DNA from: Syntrophomonas_B sp035447945
GTDB taxonomy: Bacteria; Bacillota; Syntrophomonadia; Syntrophomonadales; Syntrophomonadaceae
Direction of reading: 5' to 3'
Assembly: GCA_035447945.1 (NCBI GenBank)
Contig: DAOTHZ010000003.1
Span: forward strand, 1-64,000
DNA length: 64,000 nt
Made by a program: the position numbers and the translations under genes. Numbering within the stretch: position 1 is the stretch's first letter; each line of letters starts with the position of its first letter. Below the pieces are notes generated by a model, which was not told the origin of the DNA, made no database searches, and was given only the letters and a program-made list of their open reading frames with translations. This document shows, in pieces, positions 1-8,957 of this stretch.

Positions 1-12
1 CTTGCCTGAAAA

Positions 13-1380
13 CTAGAAGGGGATCCGGTTGGTGCGTGTCCAAAGCTTCATTTCTTTGGCTGATTTAATCAGATCATCGCGGAAGTCGGGATGGGCAATG
101 CTGACCAGAGCGTCTGCACGACCCCAAATCGACAGGGCTTTCAGATTTACCTTTCCGTATTCAGTAACCAACCATTGTACCTGGGTGCGGGGTACGGTTA
201 CAACGCCACCGGGGGTCAGCAAAGGTTTAATCCGGGAATGCATTTTACCTTCCTTGTCCTTGTAGGTGGAAGAGAACGCCAGGAAGGCCTTGCCCCCTTT
301 GGAGTGAAATGCACCGACCACGAAGTCCAACTGTCCACCGGTACCGGATATCTGCCTTAGACCCGAGGTTTCCGAACAGACCTGGGATAGCAGATCAATT
401 TCCAGGATATTGTTGATGGAAATGTAATTATCGTTCATGGCGATCAAGGAAGGCTCATTGGTATAATATACGTTACAGGAAGCACAGCGGGGATTGTCGT
501 TCAAGAAGTCATACGTCTCCTGCGTGCCCAAACAAAAGGCATAAGTACTTTTATATAAATCCCTGGCTTTTTTGGCATTGGTTATTTTTCCGGCTTCATA
601 CATGGCAACATAGGCATCACAAAACATTTCACTCTGCACACCCAAATGTTTGAGATCTGAATCGGCTATCATATGGCCGATCAGATTGGGCAGTGCCCCG
701 ATGCCCAGCTGAATAACTGCCCCATCAACTACTTCTTCAACGACATATTCTGCAATTTTTCTTTCTTCGGGAGTGGGCTGGGCGGATGGGGGAGTGGAAA
801 ATATGGGTGTGTTGGAACCTTCAATTATATAGTCAATTTCGCTGATATGTACATACTCATCACAACCGCCCAGACAGCGGGGCATATTTTCATTGATTTC
901 CACTATTGCGATTTTGGAGGCCAAGGCCAGGCCCCGGTTATGGGAATTGCCCAGACCAAAGTTAAAACATCCGGAACTGTCCATCGGTGTTACCTGGGCA
1001 CACCAGACGGAAGGCCAAATATGGGAAAAATCTGTGTTTGCGGCCAACATGGTAGCTTCGTGATAGTTGAAGGGATTGTGGCAGCAAAGGCCGTAATCTC
1101 CGGCAGTACGGTCAATCAAAGTATAATACCAGGAAAAATACTGAAAGGTTTGCTGCTGCGGATCGTTTTTAATTACTTCCGGAACCGGCAGAACTGTTCC
1201 GGTACCTCTCAAGGAAACGTTTTCAAGGCCATCTCCGACCCTTTTGCTGAGTGCTACATCAAAATCAACCGGTTTGGTCGCAAACATTCCATAATCAATG
1301 ATAGAGTTGGATGCTACCAGCGAGGCGGCTTTTTCAGCACTAATCAGTTTACTTCTGTACTCATCCATATAAGTACCCAA
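13..1380 (-). CDS. Acetyl-CoA hydrolase/CoA-transferase family (butyryl- or 4-hydroxybutyrate-CoA:acetate type)
   Basis: A 455-residue member of the acetyl-CoA hydrolase/transferase family, which moves CoA between short-chain acyl-CoAs and acetate through a glutamyl-CoA thioester. The GIGALP glycine loop lies at residues 226-231, and the SEMF motif puts the probable catalytic glutamate at residue 251. Length fits butyryl-CoA:acetate and 4-hydroxybutyrate CoA-transferases; the substrate cannot be fixed from sequence. The TTG start is chosen because GGGGGGAG lies 4 bases upstream; an ATG at 1368 is the alternative. A promoter on the same strand is visible near 1507-1536. In an anaerobe this enzyme would end butyrate or 4-hydroxybutyrate metabolism or activate butyrate. 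Confidence 0.85.
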   Translation of the reverse strand: MGTYMDEYRSKLISAEKAASLVASNSIIDYGMFATKPVDFDVALSKRVGDGLENVSLRGTGTVLPVPEVIKNDPQQQTFQYFSWYYTLIDRTAGDYGLCCHNPFNYHEATMLAANTDFSHIWPSVWCAQVTPMDSSGCFNFGLGNSHNRGLALASKIAIVEINENMPRCLGGCDEYVHISEIDYIIEGSNTPIFSTPPSAQPTPEERKIAEYVVEEVVDGAVIQLGIGALPNLIGHMIADSDLKHLGVQSEMFCDAYVAMYEAGKITNAKKARDLYKSTYAFCLGTQETYDFLNDNPRCASCNVYYTNEPSLIAMNDNYISINNILEIDLLSQVCSETSGLRQISGTGGQLDFVVGAFHSKGGKAFLAFSSTYKDKEGKMHSRIKPLLTPGGVVTVPRTQVQWLVTEYGKVNLKALSIWGRADALVSIAHPDFRDDLIKSAKEMKLWTRTNRIPF

Positions 1381-1695
1381 GTGTCTCCCCCCTTATTTTT
1401 TGAACCTGCAAGAATTCAAGTGCAATCAATCAACTGAAAATTCAAAAAAATATTACATTATCTATTATTCGGACAAAAATACAAATTTCCTTCCTGAAAG
1501 AAAAAAATTATATTTGATACAATTATTTGTATTCAATAAAGGAAAAGATAACGGTATGATCCTGCGCGAATAATAGCAGCAAACCAACCCCGCATGCTTC
1601 GTAAAAAACCAACAAAATGTGAACATTGCCCGGGATCTGATATATAATTAACTCATAAATAACAGGTTTACCCAGAAAAATAAAGGGAGCAATCT
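1381..1695. other. Divergent intergenic region between CoA-transferase and FemAB-like gene
   Basis: This AT-rich 315-base spacer separates two divergent genes. It carries the minus-strand promoter at 1507-1536. For the plus-strand gene there is a TATAAT at 1643-1648 with a weak TGAACA 17 bases upstream (1620-1625), followed by AAAGGGAG at 1682-1689 just before the ATG at 1696. No RNA gene or repeat is seen. Confidence 0.5.
1507..1536 (-). promoter_or_regulatory. Promoter of the CoA-transferase gene with overlapping imperfect palindrome
   Basis: Read on the minus strand there is TTGAAT (1536-1531), an 18-base spacer and a perfect TATAAT (1512-1507). The spacer and -35 box form an imperfect palindrome (TTGATACAA facing TTTGTATTCAA on the plus strand), which may be an operator. 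The transcript would carry a leader of roughly 120 bases before the TTG start at 1380. The regulator is unknown. Confidence 0.6.
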
Positions 1696-2784
1696 ATGTA
1701 CACGACTAGAATTATTACTATCGACGAAAAGGAACGCTATAACGATTTTGTCCGCCAGCATCCCAAGGGCCATTTTCTGCAAAGCTGGGAATGGGGTCAA
1801 GTCAAACGGGGCATGGGATGGATGCCGTTGCCGCTTATCCTGGAAAAAGACGGAGAGATAGAAGCGACCCTGCTGATTTTGAAACGAGCCTTGCCCTTGC
1901 CGGGGTTAAATAAATCCATTTTCTATTCTCCGCGCGGACCGGTAATGGCATTGGATGATCCAGCTCTGGCTTGGGAATTATTCGCTGGTGTGCGTGCAGT
2001 TGCCCGTCAGCATGGGGCGATTTTCCTGAAAATTGACCCCGATGTGCCGGTGAGTGACCAGGTATTTGCCGATATCCTGAAAGAATGCGGCTTTGCCAGG
2101 AATGAAACGGGTTTGGATTTCGAAGGGGTGCAACCCGCTTTTGTTTTTCGCCTCGATATAACTCCTTCAGAAGAACAGCTATTAAGCAATATGCACGCCA
2201 AGACCCGGTATAATATACGGCTGGCCGATAAAAAAGGCGTACAAATAAGGAAAGCCAAAGGCAAAAAGGATCTGCGTGTTTTTTATGATGTTTTGCTGGA
2301 AACCGCTGAACGGGATCGTTTTCTGATCCGTGGCTATGAATATTTTGCAATGATTTGGGAACACATGGTTGAGAATGACTTGGGCGAAATATTTCTCGCT
2401 GAATGGGAAGGCAAGGTCGTTGCTGCCACCCTGGTCATGTGCATGGGGGACAAAGCCTGGTATCTGTACGGGGCGTCCAGCAACCAGTATCGCAACGTTA
2501 TGCCCAATTACCTGATCCAATGGTCCATGATTCGCTGGGCCCGGGAAAAAGGCTGCACGTTATATGATTTTCGGGGCGTATCGGGCGATATGGATGAGAG
2601 CAATCCCCTCTACGGTTTGTATAAATTTAAAAAAGGCTTTAACGGACAGTTTACCGAGTTTGTAGGCGATTGGGATACCGTTTATGACAAGTTTTTCTAC
2701 TTCTTGTGGACCAAGGCCCTGCCAGTTTATCGCAAAAGCACGCGACTGTTGCTGGCTAAAAGAAAAGAAGCGGAGGCAGATTAG
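1696..2784 (+). CDS. FemAB family peptidoglycan aminoacyltransferase (FemX-like)
   Basis: A 362-residue FemAB-type protein with the usual two GNAT-like halves. Characteristic stretches are FLQSWEWGQVK near residue 28, a YFAM...V...LA..EGK.VAA segment in the second half, and LYDFRGV near residue 291. The family uses aminoacyl-tRNA to add amino acids to the lipid II stem peptide at the inner face of the membrane. The next gene, an alanine racemase homologue, begins in the last base of this stop codon, so the two are translationally coupled and probably act on the same cell wall substrate. Which amino acid is transferred cannot be told. Confidence 0.8.
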   Translation: MYTTRIITIDEKERYNDFVRQHPKGHFLQSWEWGQVKRGMGWMPLPLILEKDGEIEATLLILKRALPLPGLNKSIFYSPRGPVMALDDPALAWELFAGVRAVARQHGAIFLKIDPDVPVSDQVFADILKECGFARNETGLDFEGVQPAFVFRLDITPSEEQLLSNMHAKTRYNIRLADKKGVQIRKAKGKKDLRVFYDVLLETAERDRFLIRGYEYFAMIWEHMVENDLGEIFLAEWEGKVVAATLVMCMGDKAWYLYGASSNQYRNVMPNYLIQWSMIRWAREKGCTLYDFRGVSGDMDESNPLYGLYKFKKGFNGQFTEFVGDWDTVYDKFFYFLWTKALPVYRKSTRLLLAKRKEAEAD

Positions 2785-3980
2785 TGCAGCCGAATCTTGC
2801 GGATAAATGGATCGAAATCAACCTGGATGCAATTGAAAACAATCTTCATGCCATCAAAACGAGATTGGCGGAGGGTGTCCGTCTCATTGCGGTGATTAAG
2901 GCAGATGCTTATGGCCATGGAGCCATCGCAACAGCCCAACTGCTGCGGGAACTGGGGGTCACCTGCTTTGCCGTCAGTTTTTTTCAGGAAGCCATGCAGC
3001 TCAGGCAAGCGGGAGTAACGGATAGCATTTTGGTTTTCAGCCCTATCGTATCCACAGAGGAACTAAAGGATGCCATACAAAACAACTTGACCATAACCGT
3101 TGCTTCGCCATACGACTGGCAGTTACTTAATCAAGCGAGCGCTTTGTTGGATGAGAGGGTGAGGGTTCATCTTAAAGTCGATACCGGATTGGGGCGTTTT
3201 GGTTTGCGGGAAAAAGAAATCATGGAATTGTTACCGGAAATCAAGCGCAACCAGCGGATAAATATTGAAGGAATTTATACCCATATGGCGGCAGCGGCGG
3301 CCAGTGTTTCCTATACCCGTCGCCAGTTTGATGACTTCCTGCACCTCATTGACAAGCTGGAGCAGGCCGGACTGAGAGTGCCCTTGCGTCATTGCGCCAA
3401 CAGTGCAGTTTTGCTGAAATATCCCCAGATGCAAATGGATGCAGTTCGGGTGGGCACCTTGCTTTCCGGACAGATACCAGTGGGGGTTGCAGCGACCGGG
3501 TTACAATTGGAGGATCCCTATGCTTTTAAAACCCGGATCATCTCCCTGCGACAACACAATAAAGGGGATTATCTGGCTTATTATCGCAGCTATCGACTTA
3601 AAAAGGCGGCAAAAATCGCCGTCATTCCGGTTGGCTTCAGGGATGGCCTGGCCTTGCAGGTTGGCAACAAACCCTCCGGCTGGCTGGACCTGATCAAGAC
3701 TGCGGTCAAGCTTATCTTAAACTATTTGAATATTACCCGCTTTGGACAGCAGGTCAGCATAAAAGGGAAAAACTATCCGGTGCGGGGCAAAGTGTTCATG
3801 CAGATGGCCTTGGTGGAAATCCCTCTGGATCAAGAGGTTGGAATCGGTGATGAAGTGGTGGTGCCGGTGAGAAAGACGCTTGCTGATCCAGCTGTTGCCA
3901 GAATCTATTGGCGAGAAGAAAAAGTGGTTAAATTTACCACCAAAGAAGGTGGATCAGAGGCACTCGTCGAATTGCTATAG
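2784..3980 (+). CDS. alr: Divergent alanine racemase
   Basis: A 398-residue fold-type III PLP enzyme with the N-terminal IKADAYGHGA motif; K39 is the expected PLP lysine. HCANSA at about 203-208 and a tyrosine at 266 aligning with the catalytic tyrosine of alanine racemases are kept. Several usual signatures are altered: the GYxDG motif is GFRDG, the segment normally ending LYG reads LLSG, and the C-terminal xMD motif reads FMQ; there is also an insertion of about 20 residues after GNKPSGW. GTG start overlapping the upstream stop. It may be a racemase dedicated to the FemAB-linked branch, or one with another substrate; alanine racemase is the safest name. Confidence 0.75.
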   Translation: MQPNLADKWIEINLDAIENNLHAIKTRLAEGVRLIAVIKADAYGHGAIATAQLLRELGVTCFAVSFFQEAMQLRQAGVTDSILVFSPIVSTEELKDAIQNNLTITVASPYDWQLLNQASALLDERVRVHLKVDTGLGRFGLREKEIMELLPEIKRNQRINIEGIYTHMAAAAASVSYTRRQFDDFLHLIDKLEQAGLRVPLRHCANSAVLLKYPQMQMDAVRVGTLLSGQIPVGVAATGLQLEDPYAFKTRIISLRQHNKGDYLAYYRSYRLKKAAKIAVIPVGFRDGLALQVGNKPSGWLDLIKTAVKLILNYLNITRFGQQVSIKGKNYPVRGKVFMQMALVEIPLDQEVGIGDEVVVPVRKTLADPAVARIYWREEKVVKFTTKEGGSEALVELL

Positions 3981-4074
3981 ACTATCGTTTTTATTGGATG
4001 CAGCTTATTTCAATATAGGATTTACGAAAACAATCGGTATCAAAAAAGCAAATAACTATATTGGAGTGGGGCAC

Positions 4075-4446
4075 ATGAAAGGAAAAATATTAATTGTTGA
4101 TGATCAAAAAGGGGTACGAAGACTGCTGGAAGAGCTTTTTAAAAAAGAAGGCTGGGACGTTAAAGTGGCTTCTGACGGTCAAGAGGCAATCAGTCTGGTC
4201 AAAGAAAAATTGCCGGATATTATCCTGATGGATGTCAAGATGCCCAATATGAATGGCCTGGAGGCATCCCAGGTTATTCTTCAGGCGCATAGCCAGATTC
4301 CTATCATCATGATGACTGCCTATGGTGAAATCGAGGTGGTAATGAAAGCCTTGGAAGCCGGCGTGAGAAAATGTATTACCAAACCTTTTGATATAATGGT
4401 TTTGCGCGATATGGTAAATCATCTGATGCATGAGCGGACGGCTTGA
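4075..4446 (+). CDS. spo0F: Spo0F-like single-domain response regulator
   Basis: A stand-alone 123-residue receiver domain with all phosphorylation residues: D9 and D10 (acidic pocket), D53 (phospho-acceptor), T81 and K103. This numbering is one less than in B. subtilis Spo0F throughout. Spo0F carries phosphate from sensor kinases to Spo0B in the sporulation phosphorelay. The ATG at 4075 is preferred over upstream in-frame codons because TGGAGTGGGG lies just before it and it gives the family length. Its position ahead of a transaldolase, glpX and rho matches Bacillus order, though the usual fbaA between spo0F and the transaldolase gene is missing. No spo0B is visible here, so the partner is unproven. 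Confidence 0.88.
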   Translation: MKGKILIVDDQKGVRRLLEELFKKEGWDVKVASDGQEAISLVKEKLPDIILMDVKMPNMNGLEASQVILQAHSQIPIIMMTAYGEIEVVMKALEAGVRKCITKPFDIMVLRDMVNHLMHERTA

Positions 4447-4580
4447 AAGAAGTTTACATGATATGTGCAGAGATACCTTCACATGACCGAGCATGTACCC
4501 CCGCAAGTTAAATCGAACCTCGCATGAGACCGTTTCTTCAGGCACAGGACAGGGTATTCGTTAAAAAGGAGGAATGCTTT

Positions 4581-5225
4581 TTGCGTATTTTTATTGATTC
4601 TGCTAATATAGAAGAAGTCAGAGATATTGAAACCATGGGTATTTTGGCTGGTGTTACCACCAATCCGAGTCTGGTTGCCAAGGAAAAAAGAGATTACCGG
4701 GACGTTATCCGGGAAATTTGTGCGATCGTTGACGGACCCATCAGCGCAGAGGTGATTGCCCAGGATTATGCTGGTATGATGCAGGAAGCACAAATGCTGG
4801 CAGCGATCCATCCCAATGTCGTTATCAAGATCGCCATGACCGAGGATGGTCTGAGGGCGATCAGGGACCTCCGGCGAAAAGGAATCAGCACCAATGCCAC
4901 CCTGATTTTTTCAGCCACGCAAGCTTTGCTGGCGGCAAGGGCTGGTGCGAGTTATGTCAGCCCATTTCTGGGCCGTGTTGATGATACAGCAAACGATGGA
5001 TTGATTCTGCTGGAAGATATCATGATTATTTTCGATCAATTTGATTTGGATACAGAAGTAATTGCCGCCAGTATCCGTCATCCCGTTCATGTCCTGCAAG
5101 CTGCCCGGACTGGATCCCATATCGCTACTGTACCCTACAAAATCATCAAACAAATGATTAAACACCCGCTCACAGAGGCCGGGATACAAAGATTCCTGCA
5201 GGATTGGCAGGAAGCGTTTCAATGA
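4581..5225 (+). CDS. tal: Transaldolase (TalC/MipB, FSA-like family)
   Basis: A 214-residue protein of the short transaldolase/fructose-6-phosphate aldolase family, starting FIDSANIEE with TTNPSL at 26-31 and the Schiff-base lysine at K83 in VIKIAMTEDG. It exchanges dihydroxyacetone units between sugar phosphates in the cytosolic non-oxidative pentose phosphate pathway. The TTG start at 4581 follows AAAGGAGG at the correct distance; the longer reading from 4524 adds residues not typical of the family. glpX and, further on, rpiB belong to the same sugar-phosphate network. Confidence 0.9.
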   Translation: MRIFIDSANIEEVRDIETMGILAGVTTNPSLVAKEKRDYRDVIREICAIVDGPISAEVIAQDYAGMMQEAQMLAAIHPNVVIKIAMTEDGLRAIRDLRRKGISTNATLIFSATQALLAARAGASYVSPFLGRVDDTANDGLILLEDIMIIFDQFDLDTEVIAASIRHPVHVLQAARTGSHIATVPYKIIKQMIKHPLTEAGIQRFLQDWQEAFQ

Positions 5226-5293
5226 TATTCCAAGCAGACAGTGCTTTCTCGGCGGAAAGCACTTGATGAAGCTTTAATATTGGAGGGTTTGTT

Positions 5294-6280
5294 GTGGAAA
5301 GAGAACTGGCGCTGGAATTTGCGCGGGTTACTGAAGCTGCAGCACTTGCATCCGCCCGTTGGGTTGGACTGGGTGACAAGGAAGCAGCAGATGATGCTGC
5401 GGTTACGGCAATGCGGGTTATGTTTGACACCGTTTCAATTGACGGTGTGGTTGTAATCGGAGAAGGGGAAATGGATGAGGCCCCCATGCTTTATATTGGT
5501 GAAAGAGTAGGCTTGAGGGTAGCCCCGCAGGTTGATATTGCGGTTGATCCGTTGGAAGGGACCAATTTGGTGGCCAAAGGATTGAACGGGGCGATCGCGG
5601 TGCTTGCTTCTGCACCAATGGGTACACTGTTGCACGCCCCGGATATGTACATGGACAAGATTGCTGTCGGAGCAGATTGCAAAGGACGGGTTTTTTTGGA
5701 TGCTCCCGTCAAAGAGAACCTGCGTCAGGTTGCCAAAGCACTGGACAAGTCGATCCGCGAAGTGACAGTAGTCATACTGGACCGGGAACGTCATCAGGGA
5801 ATAATTGATGAGGTCAGAAGTGTGGGTGCCCGCATCCGCTTGATCAGTGACGGCGATGTTTCCCCCGGGGTGGCGGCCGCCTACGGGAATTCCGGCGTGG
5901 ATATTCTGATGGGGATCGGTGGGGCGCCGGAAGGAGTCATCACGGCGGCGGCAATGAAATGTATGGGAGGCGATTTCCAAGCCCGTCTTTTTCCGGAAGA
6001 CGAGAATGAGATCAGGCGTTGTCATGAGATGGGCATCAAGGATGTCAATCAGCTTTTTACGATTGACGAACTGGTCAAATCTGACGATGTTATCTTTGTT
6101 GCCACGGCGATAACGGATTCCTATTTACTTAAAGGTGTACAATACGCCAAAGGACGTGCTATTACCCAAACACTGGTAATGCGCAGCGCTTCCGGTACGA
6201 TACGTTTTATTGAGGCCAATCATAGTTTGGACAAAAAACCATTATTCAAAGACAAGCGCATATCGCTAACATTGGAATGA
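5294..6280 (+). CDS. glpX: Class II fructose-1,6-bisphosphatase GlpX
   Basis: This 328-residue protein matches GlpX along its full length: the GEGEMDEAPMLYIGE metal-binding segment near residue 56, DPLEGTN near 86 and GIGGAPEGV near 213. It removes the 1-phosphate of fructose-1,6-bisphosphate in gluconeogenesis, in the cytosol with a divalent metal. The GTG start follows TGGAGGG. It lies 68 bases after the transaldolase gene on the same strand and is likely co-transcribed with it. An anaerobe growing on amino acids or small acids would need this enzyme for hexose synthesis. Confidence 0.95.
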   Translation: MERELALEFARVTEAAALASARWVGLGDKEAADDAAVTAMRVMFDTVSIDGVVVIGEGEMDEAPMLYIGERVGLRVAPQVDIAVDPLEGTNLVAKGLNGAIAVLASAPMGTLLHAPDMYMDKIAVGADCKGRVFLDAPVKENLRQVAKALDKSIREVTVVILDRERHQGIIDEVRSVGARIRLISDGDVSPGVAAAYGNSGVDILMGIGGAPEGVITAAAMKCMGGDFQARLFPEDENEIRRCHEMGIKDVNQLFTIDELVKSDDVIFVATAITDSYLLKGVQYAKGRAITQTLVMRSASGTIRFIEANHSLDKKPLFKDKRISLTLE

Positions 6281-6366
6281 TATACTGAGGTAAGCGATTT
6301 TTTTAAGTATTTTACTGCGTAAGAATTGCCTTTCTGTTTACTGGATCAACAAAGGGAAAGAATATA

Positions 6367-6416
6367 TACAAAGGCTGTACCGGCCTTTGTATCCTCACCC
6401 GGGAGTTTGCCCCGGG
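6367..6416. other. Hairpins in the rho leader
   Basis: The 295-base spacer between glpX and rho holds an inverted repeat TACAAAGGC/GCCTTTGTA (6367-6375 and 6383-6391, 7-base loop), followed by two CCCGGG blocks (6398-6403 and 6411-6416). There is no U-run, so these are not typical intrinsic terminators. They may structure the rho leader, which in other bacteria is subject to Rho autoregulation; here that is only inferred. Confidence 0.45.
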
Positions 6417-6575
6417 AAGATCTTCACCCATGTTACCCATTTGTATTGTTTGACAGATCAATAACCGGCTGACAGGGATAGTCTGTAGTGGATCAATGCC
6501 TGGCAGTCTCCTGGATTTTGCATGCATGGCATCAAATCATATGAATACGCTTTCCACAGCGAGAGGAGGAACATT

Positions 6576-7874
6576 TTGAAACTAAACATATCGGAACTGG
6601 AAAACAAAACCATGCTGGAGCTGTATCAGATTGCCAAGGAAATCAATCTGGCCGGTTATTCAAAGCTGCGTAAAAAGGAACTGGTATTTGAGATTACCAA
6701 AGCCCTTACCCATTCCAATGAATTGCTGCAAGCCTCAGGGGTATTGGAAATCATGCCGGACGGATATGGATTTTTGCGGCCTTTTGCCTATGTACCCAGT
6801 CATGAAGACATCTATGTGTCACCTTCCCAGATCAGGAAATTTGACTTGCGAACCGGTGACCGGGTAGGTGGACAAGTCAGACCTCCCAAGGACAGTGAAC
6901 GTTTCTTTGCCTTGTTGAAAGTGGAGGACGTCAACTCCCTGCCTCCGGAAGAATCAGGCAAACGCATTCATTTTGATGCATTGACACCCCTTTATCCCAC
7001 CCAACGTTTGACGTTGGCTACCGATTCAGCCGAACTCTCCACCCGCATCATTGATTTGGTGGCGCCCATCGGCAAGGGGCAGCGCGGCTTGATCGTAGCA
7101 CCCCCCAAGGCCGGCAAGACCATGCTCCTGCAAAAAATGGCCCAGGGCATCACCACCAATCACCCGGAAGTGGAATTAATCATTTTGCTGGTTGATGAAA
7201 GACCGGAAGAGGTTACTGACATGCAGCGTTCCACGCAGGCTGAAGTGGTTGCCTCCACCTTTGACGAACCCCCGGAAAACCATGTAAAAATTGCCGACAT
7301 GGTGCTGGAGAGGGCCAAACGATTAGTGGAGCACAAGCGGGATGTGGTCATTCTGCTGGACAGTATTACCCGTTTGGCCAGAGCCCACAACCTGGTTATC
7401 CCGCCCAGTGGCAGGACGTTGTCGGGGGGTATCGATCCCGCTTCCCTGCACAAACCCAAAAGATTTTTCGGGGCCGCCCGCAACATCGAAGAAGGCGGCA
7501 GTTTGACCATCATTGCCACCGCTCTGGTGGAAACCGGATCACGCATGGATGATGTTATTTTCGAAGAATTCAAGGGCACCGGCAATATGGAATTGGTCTT
7601 GGACCGCAAATTATCCGAACGCAGAATATTTCCGGCCATCGACCTGAAGAGGTCCGGAACCCGCAAAGAGGAATTGCTGTTTAATGCCGATGAGATGGAA
7701 TTGATGTGGAATTTGCGCAATACGTTCAGTGAATACAATTCTGTAGAAACGATGCAGATGATGATCGATACCATGAAAAAGACCAAATCCAATGACGACC
7801 TTCTCCGGGCCGCTCCGATTATTTTTGGAAAAAGAGAATCACCCCGCAGGAATGGCAGCAAGTATTATGAATAA
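6576..7874 (+). CDS. rho: Transcription termination factor Rho
   Basis: A 432-residue RNA-dependent ATPase that terminates transcription as a hexameric ring helicase. It has the N-terminal Rho domain (LSELENKTMLELYQIAKE), an RNA-binding fold with GYGFLRP near residue 64, the Walker A segment APPKAGKT and the DERPEE motif. The TTG start at 6576 is chosen because GAGAGGAGG stands directly upstream; the 18 residues that would extend it to 6522 are not Rho-like. Rho followed further on by rpmE matches the Bacillus order, with three additional genes between them here. Confidence 0.95.
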   Translation: MKLNISELENKTMLELYQIAKEINLAGYSKLRKKELVFEITKALTHSNELLQASGVLEIMPDGYGFLRPFAYVPSHEDIYVSPSQIRKFDLRTGDRVGGQVRPPKDSERFFALLKVEDVNSLPPEESGKRIHFDALTPLYPTQRLTLATDSAELSTRIIDLVAPIGKGQRGLIVAPPKAGKTMLLQKMAQGITTNHPEVELIILLVDERPEEVTDMQRSTQAEVVASTFDEPPENHVKIADMVLERAKRLVEHKRDVVILLDSITRLARAHNLVIPPSGRTLSGGIDPASLHKPKRFFGAARNIEEGGSLTIIATALVETGSRMDDVIFEEFKGTGNMELVLDRKLSERRIFPAIDLKRSGTRKEELLFNADEMELMWNLRNTFSEYNSVETMQMMIDTMKKTKSNDDLLRAAPIIFGKRESPRRNGSKYYE

Positions 7875-7946
7875 GAAACTTTTATTTTGCCAAGAATAGA
7901 AATACGCTCGTATTTTTAATTAGGGCAGAATAGAGGTGAATATAGT

Positions 7947-8795
7947 TTGCATGAAAGGTGGATAAGCCTGTTACTGACAGGCTTGTTTTTGACTGTTTGC
8001 ATCCACCCTGCTAATGCGCGTTTAATCGAAGGCAAGAGCAATTTATCCAAAACGAATGGCGAGAAAACCAAGACGGCTGTTTTATATCACATCGAAGCTG
8101 GTGACAGTCTCTGGTCCATTGCCAGGCGTAATGGCGTAGACCTGGGCAACCTTATGACAGTGAACGGATTGCATGAAAAGAGTGTTCTGGCCATTGGCCA
8201 GGTGATTAAAATTCCAACCGGCAGCAGCAAGTTCCATACGGTTCAGGCCGGGGATACCATGTGGAGCATTGCCGCTCATTATGGACTGCCGGTGGCGGCC
8301 CTTGAACAGGCTAACCCGGATAAAAAACCCCAATGTTTGAATATTGGGGATCGCCTGACCGTACCCCAGCGCAGTTCAGGACAATTGCTGCAGGCGTCAG
8401 AAACTTCCCGGGGCATTTCTTTTCCCGGCCTTTTTGCATGGCCGCTTGCGGGTGTTATTACTTCGCATTTTGGCTGGCGGAATTCAGGGTACCATCATGG
8501 CATCGATATCGCCAACCGGTTGGGTACACCGATCAAAGCTGCCGCCGATGGCGTCGTTACATTTGCCGGCTGGAAAAGTGTTTATGGACGCACCGTGATC
8601 ATCAAACATAATAACGGACAAAGTACGCTTTATGCCCATACCCAGAAGATTCTGGTGAAGGAGCAGCAAAGGGTCAAAAAAGGCCAGGTGATCGCACGGG
8701 TTGGGGTCAGTGGCAAAACGACCGGCCCCCATTTACATTTCGAAATAAGGCAAGGGGATAAATGTATCAATCCCTTGCGATATTTACAACAGTAA
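7947..8795 (+). CDS. Secreted LysM-LysM-M23 peptidoglycan endopeptidase
   Basis: A 282-residue exported protein. An N-terminal hydrophobic signal (residues 5-20) ends near PANA. Two LysM domains follow (YHIEAGDSLWSIARRNG near 47 and FHTVQAGDTMWSIAAHYG near 98), which bind glycan strands. The C-terminal M23 metallopeptidase has HHGID and GPHLHFEI, supplying the zinc ligands. It should cut peptide cross-links in the cell wall outside the membrane. TTG start after AGAGGTGA. A strong terminator follows at once, so it ends a transcription unit with rho or is a single gene. The exact cleavage site and stage of use (growth or sporulation) cannot be told. Confidence 0.88.
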   Translation: MHERWISLLLTGLFLTVCIHPANARLIEGKSNLSKTNGEKTKTAVLYHIEAGDSLWSIARRNGVDLGNLMTVNGLHEKSVLAIGQVIKIPTGSSKFHTVQAGDTMWSIAAHYGLPVAALEQANPDKKPQCLNIGDRLTVPQRSSGQLLQASETSRGISFPGLFAWPLAGVITSHFGWRNSGYHHGIDIANRLGTPIKAAADGVVTFAGWKSVYGRTVIIKHNNGQSTLYAHTQKILVKEQQRVKKGQVIARVGVSGKTTGPHLHFEIRQGDKCINPLRYLQQ

Positions 8796-8800
8796 CGCTT

Positions 8801-8824
8801 GCCCCCGCAAGGGGGCTTTTTTTT
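8801..8824 (+). terminator. Intrinsic terminator after the M23 peptidase gene
   Basis: GCCCCC, a GCAA loop, GGGGGC and eight T residues: a textbook Rho-independent terminator five bases after the stop codon. Confidence 0.92.
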
Positions 8825-8957
8825 GTGTTCAGAAGGGGTATAATTGCATATATGTCGATGCATCACACTTTAGCTGGTGAAAAATAGAATAATCACACCA
8901 AGCACATACAGCTAATTTGTGATCTGTTTATTAAAATATAGAATTTGAGGTTAAATC

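Noticed and set aside
673..1437. 254-codon plus-strand open frame opposite the CoA-transferase gene
   Set aside because: It is antisense to a well-conserved gene, has no recognisable motif or ribosome binding site, and its composition mirrors the real gene.
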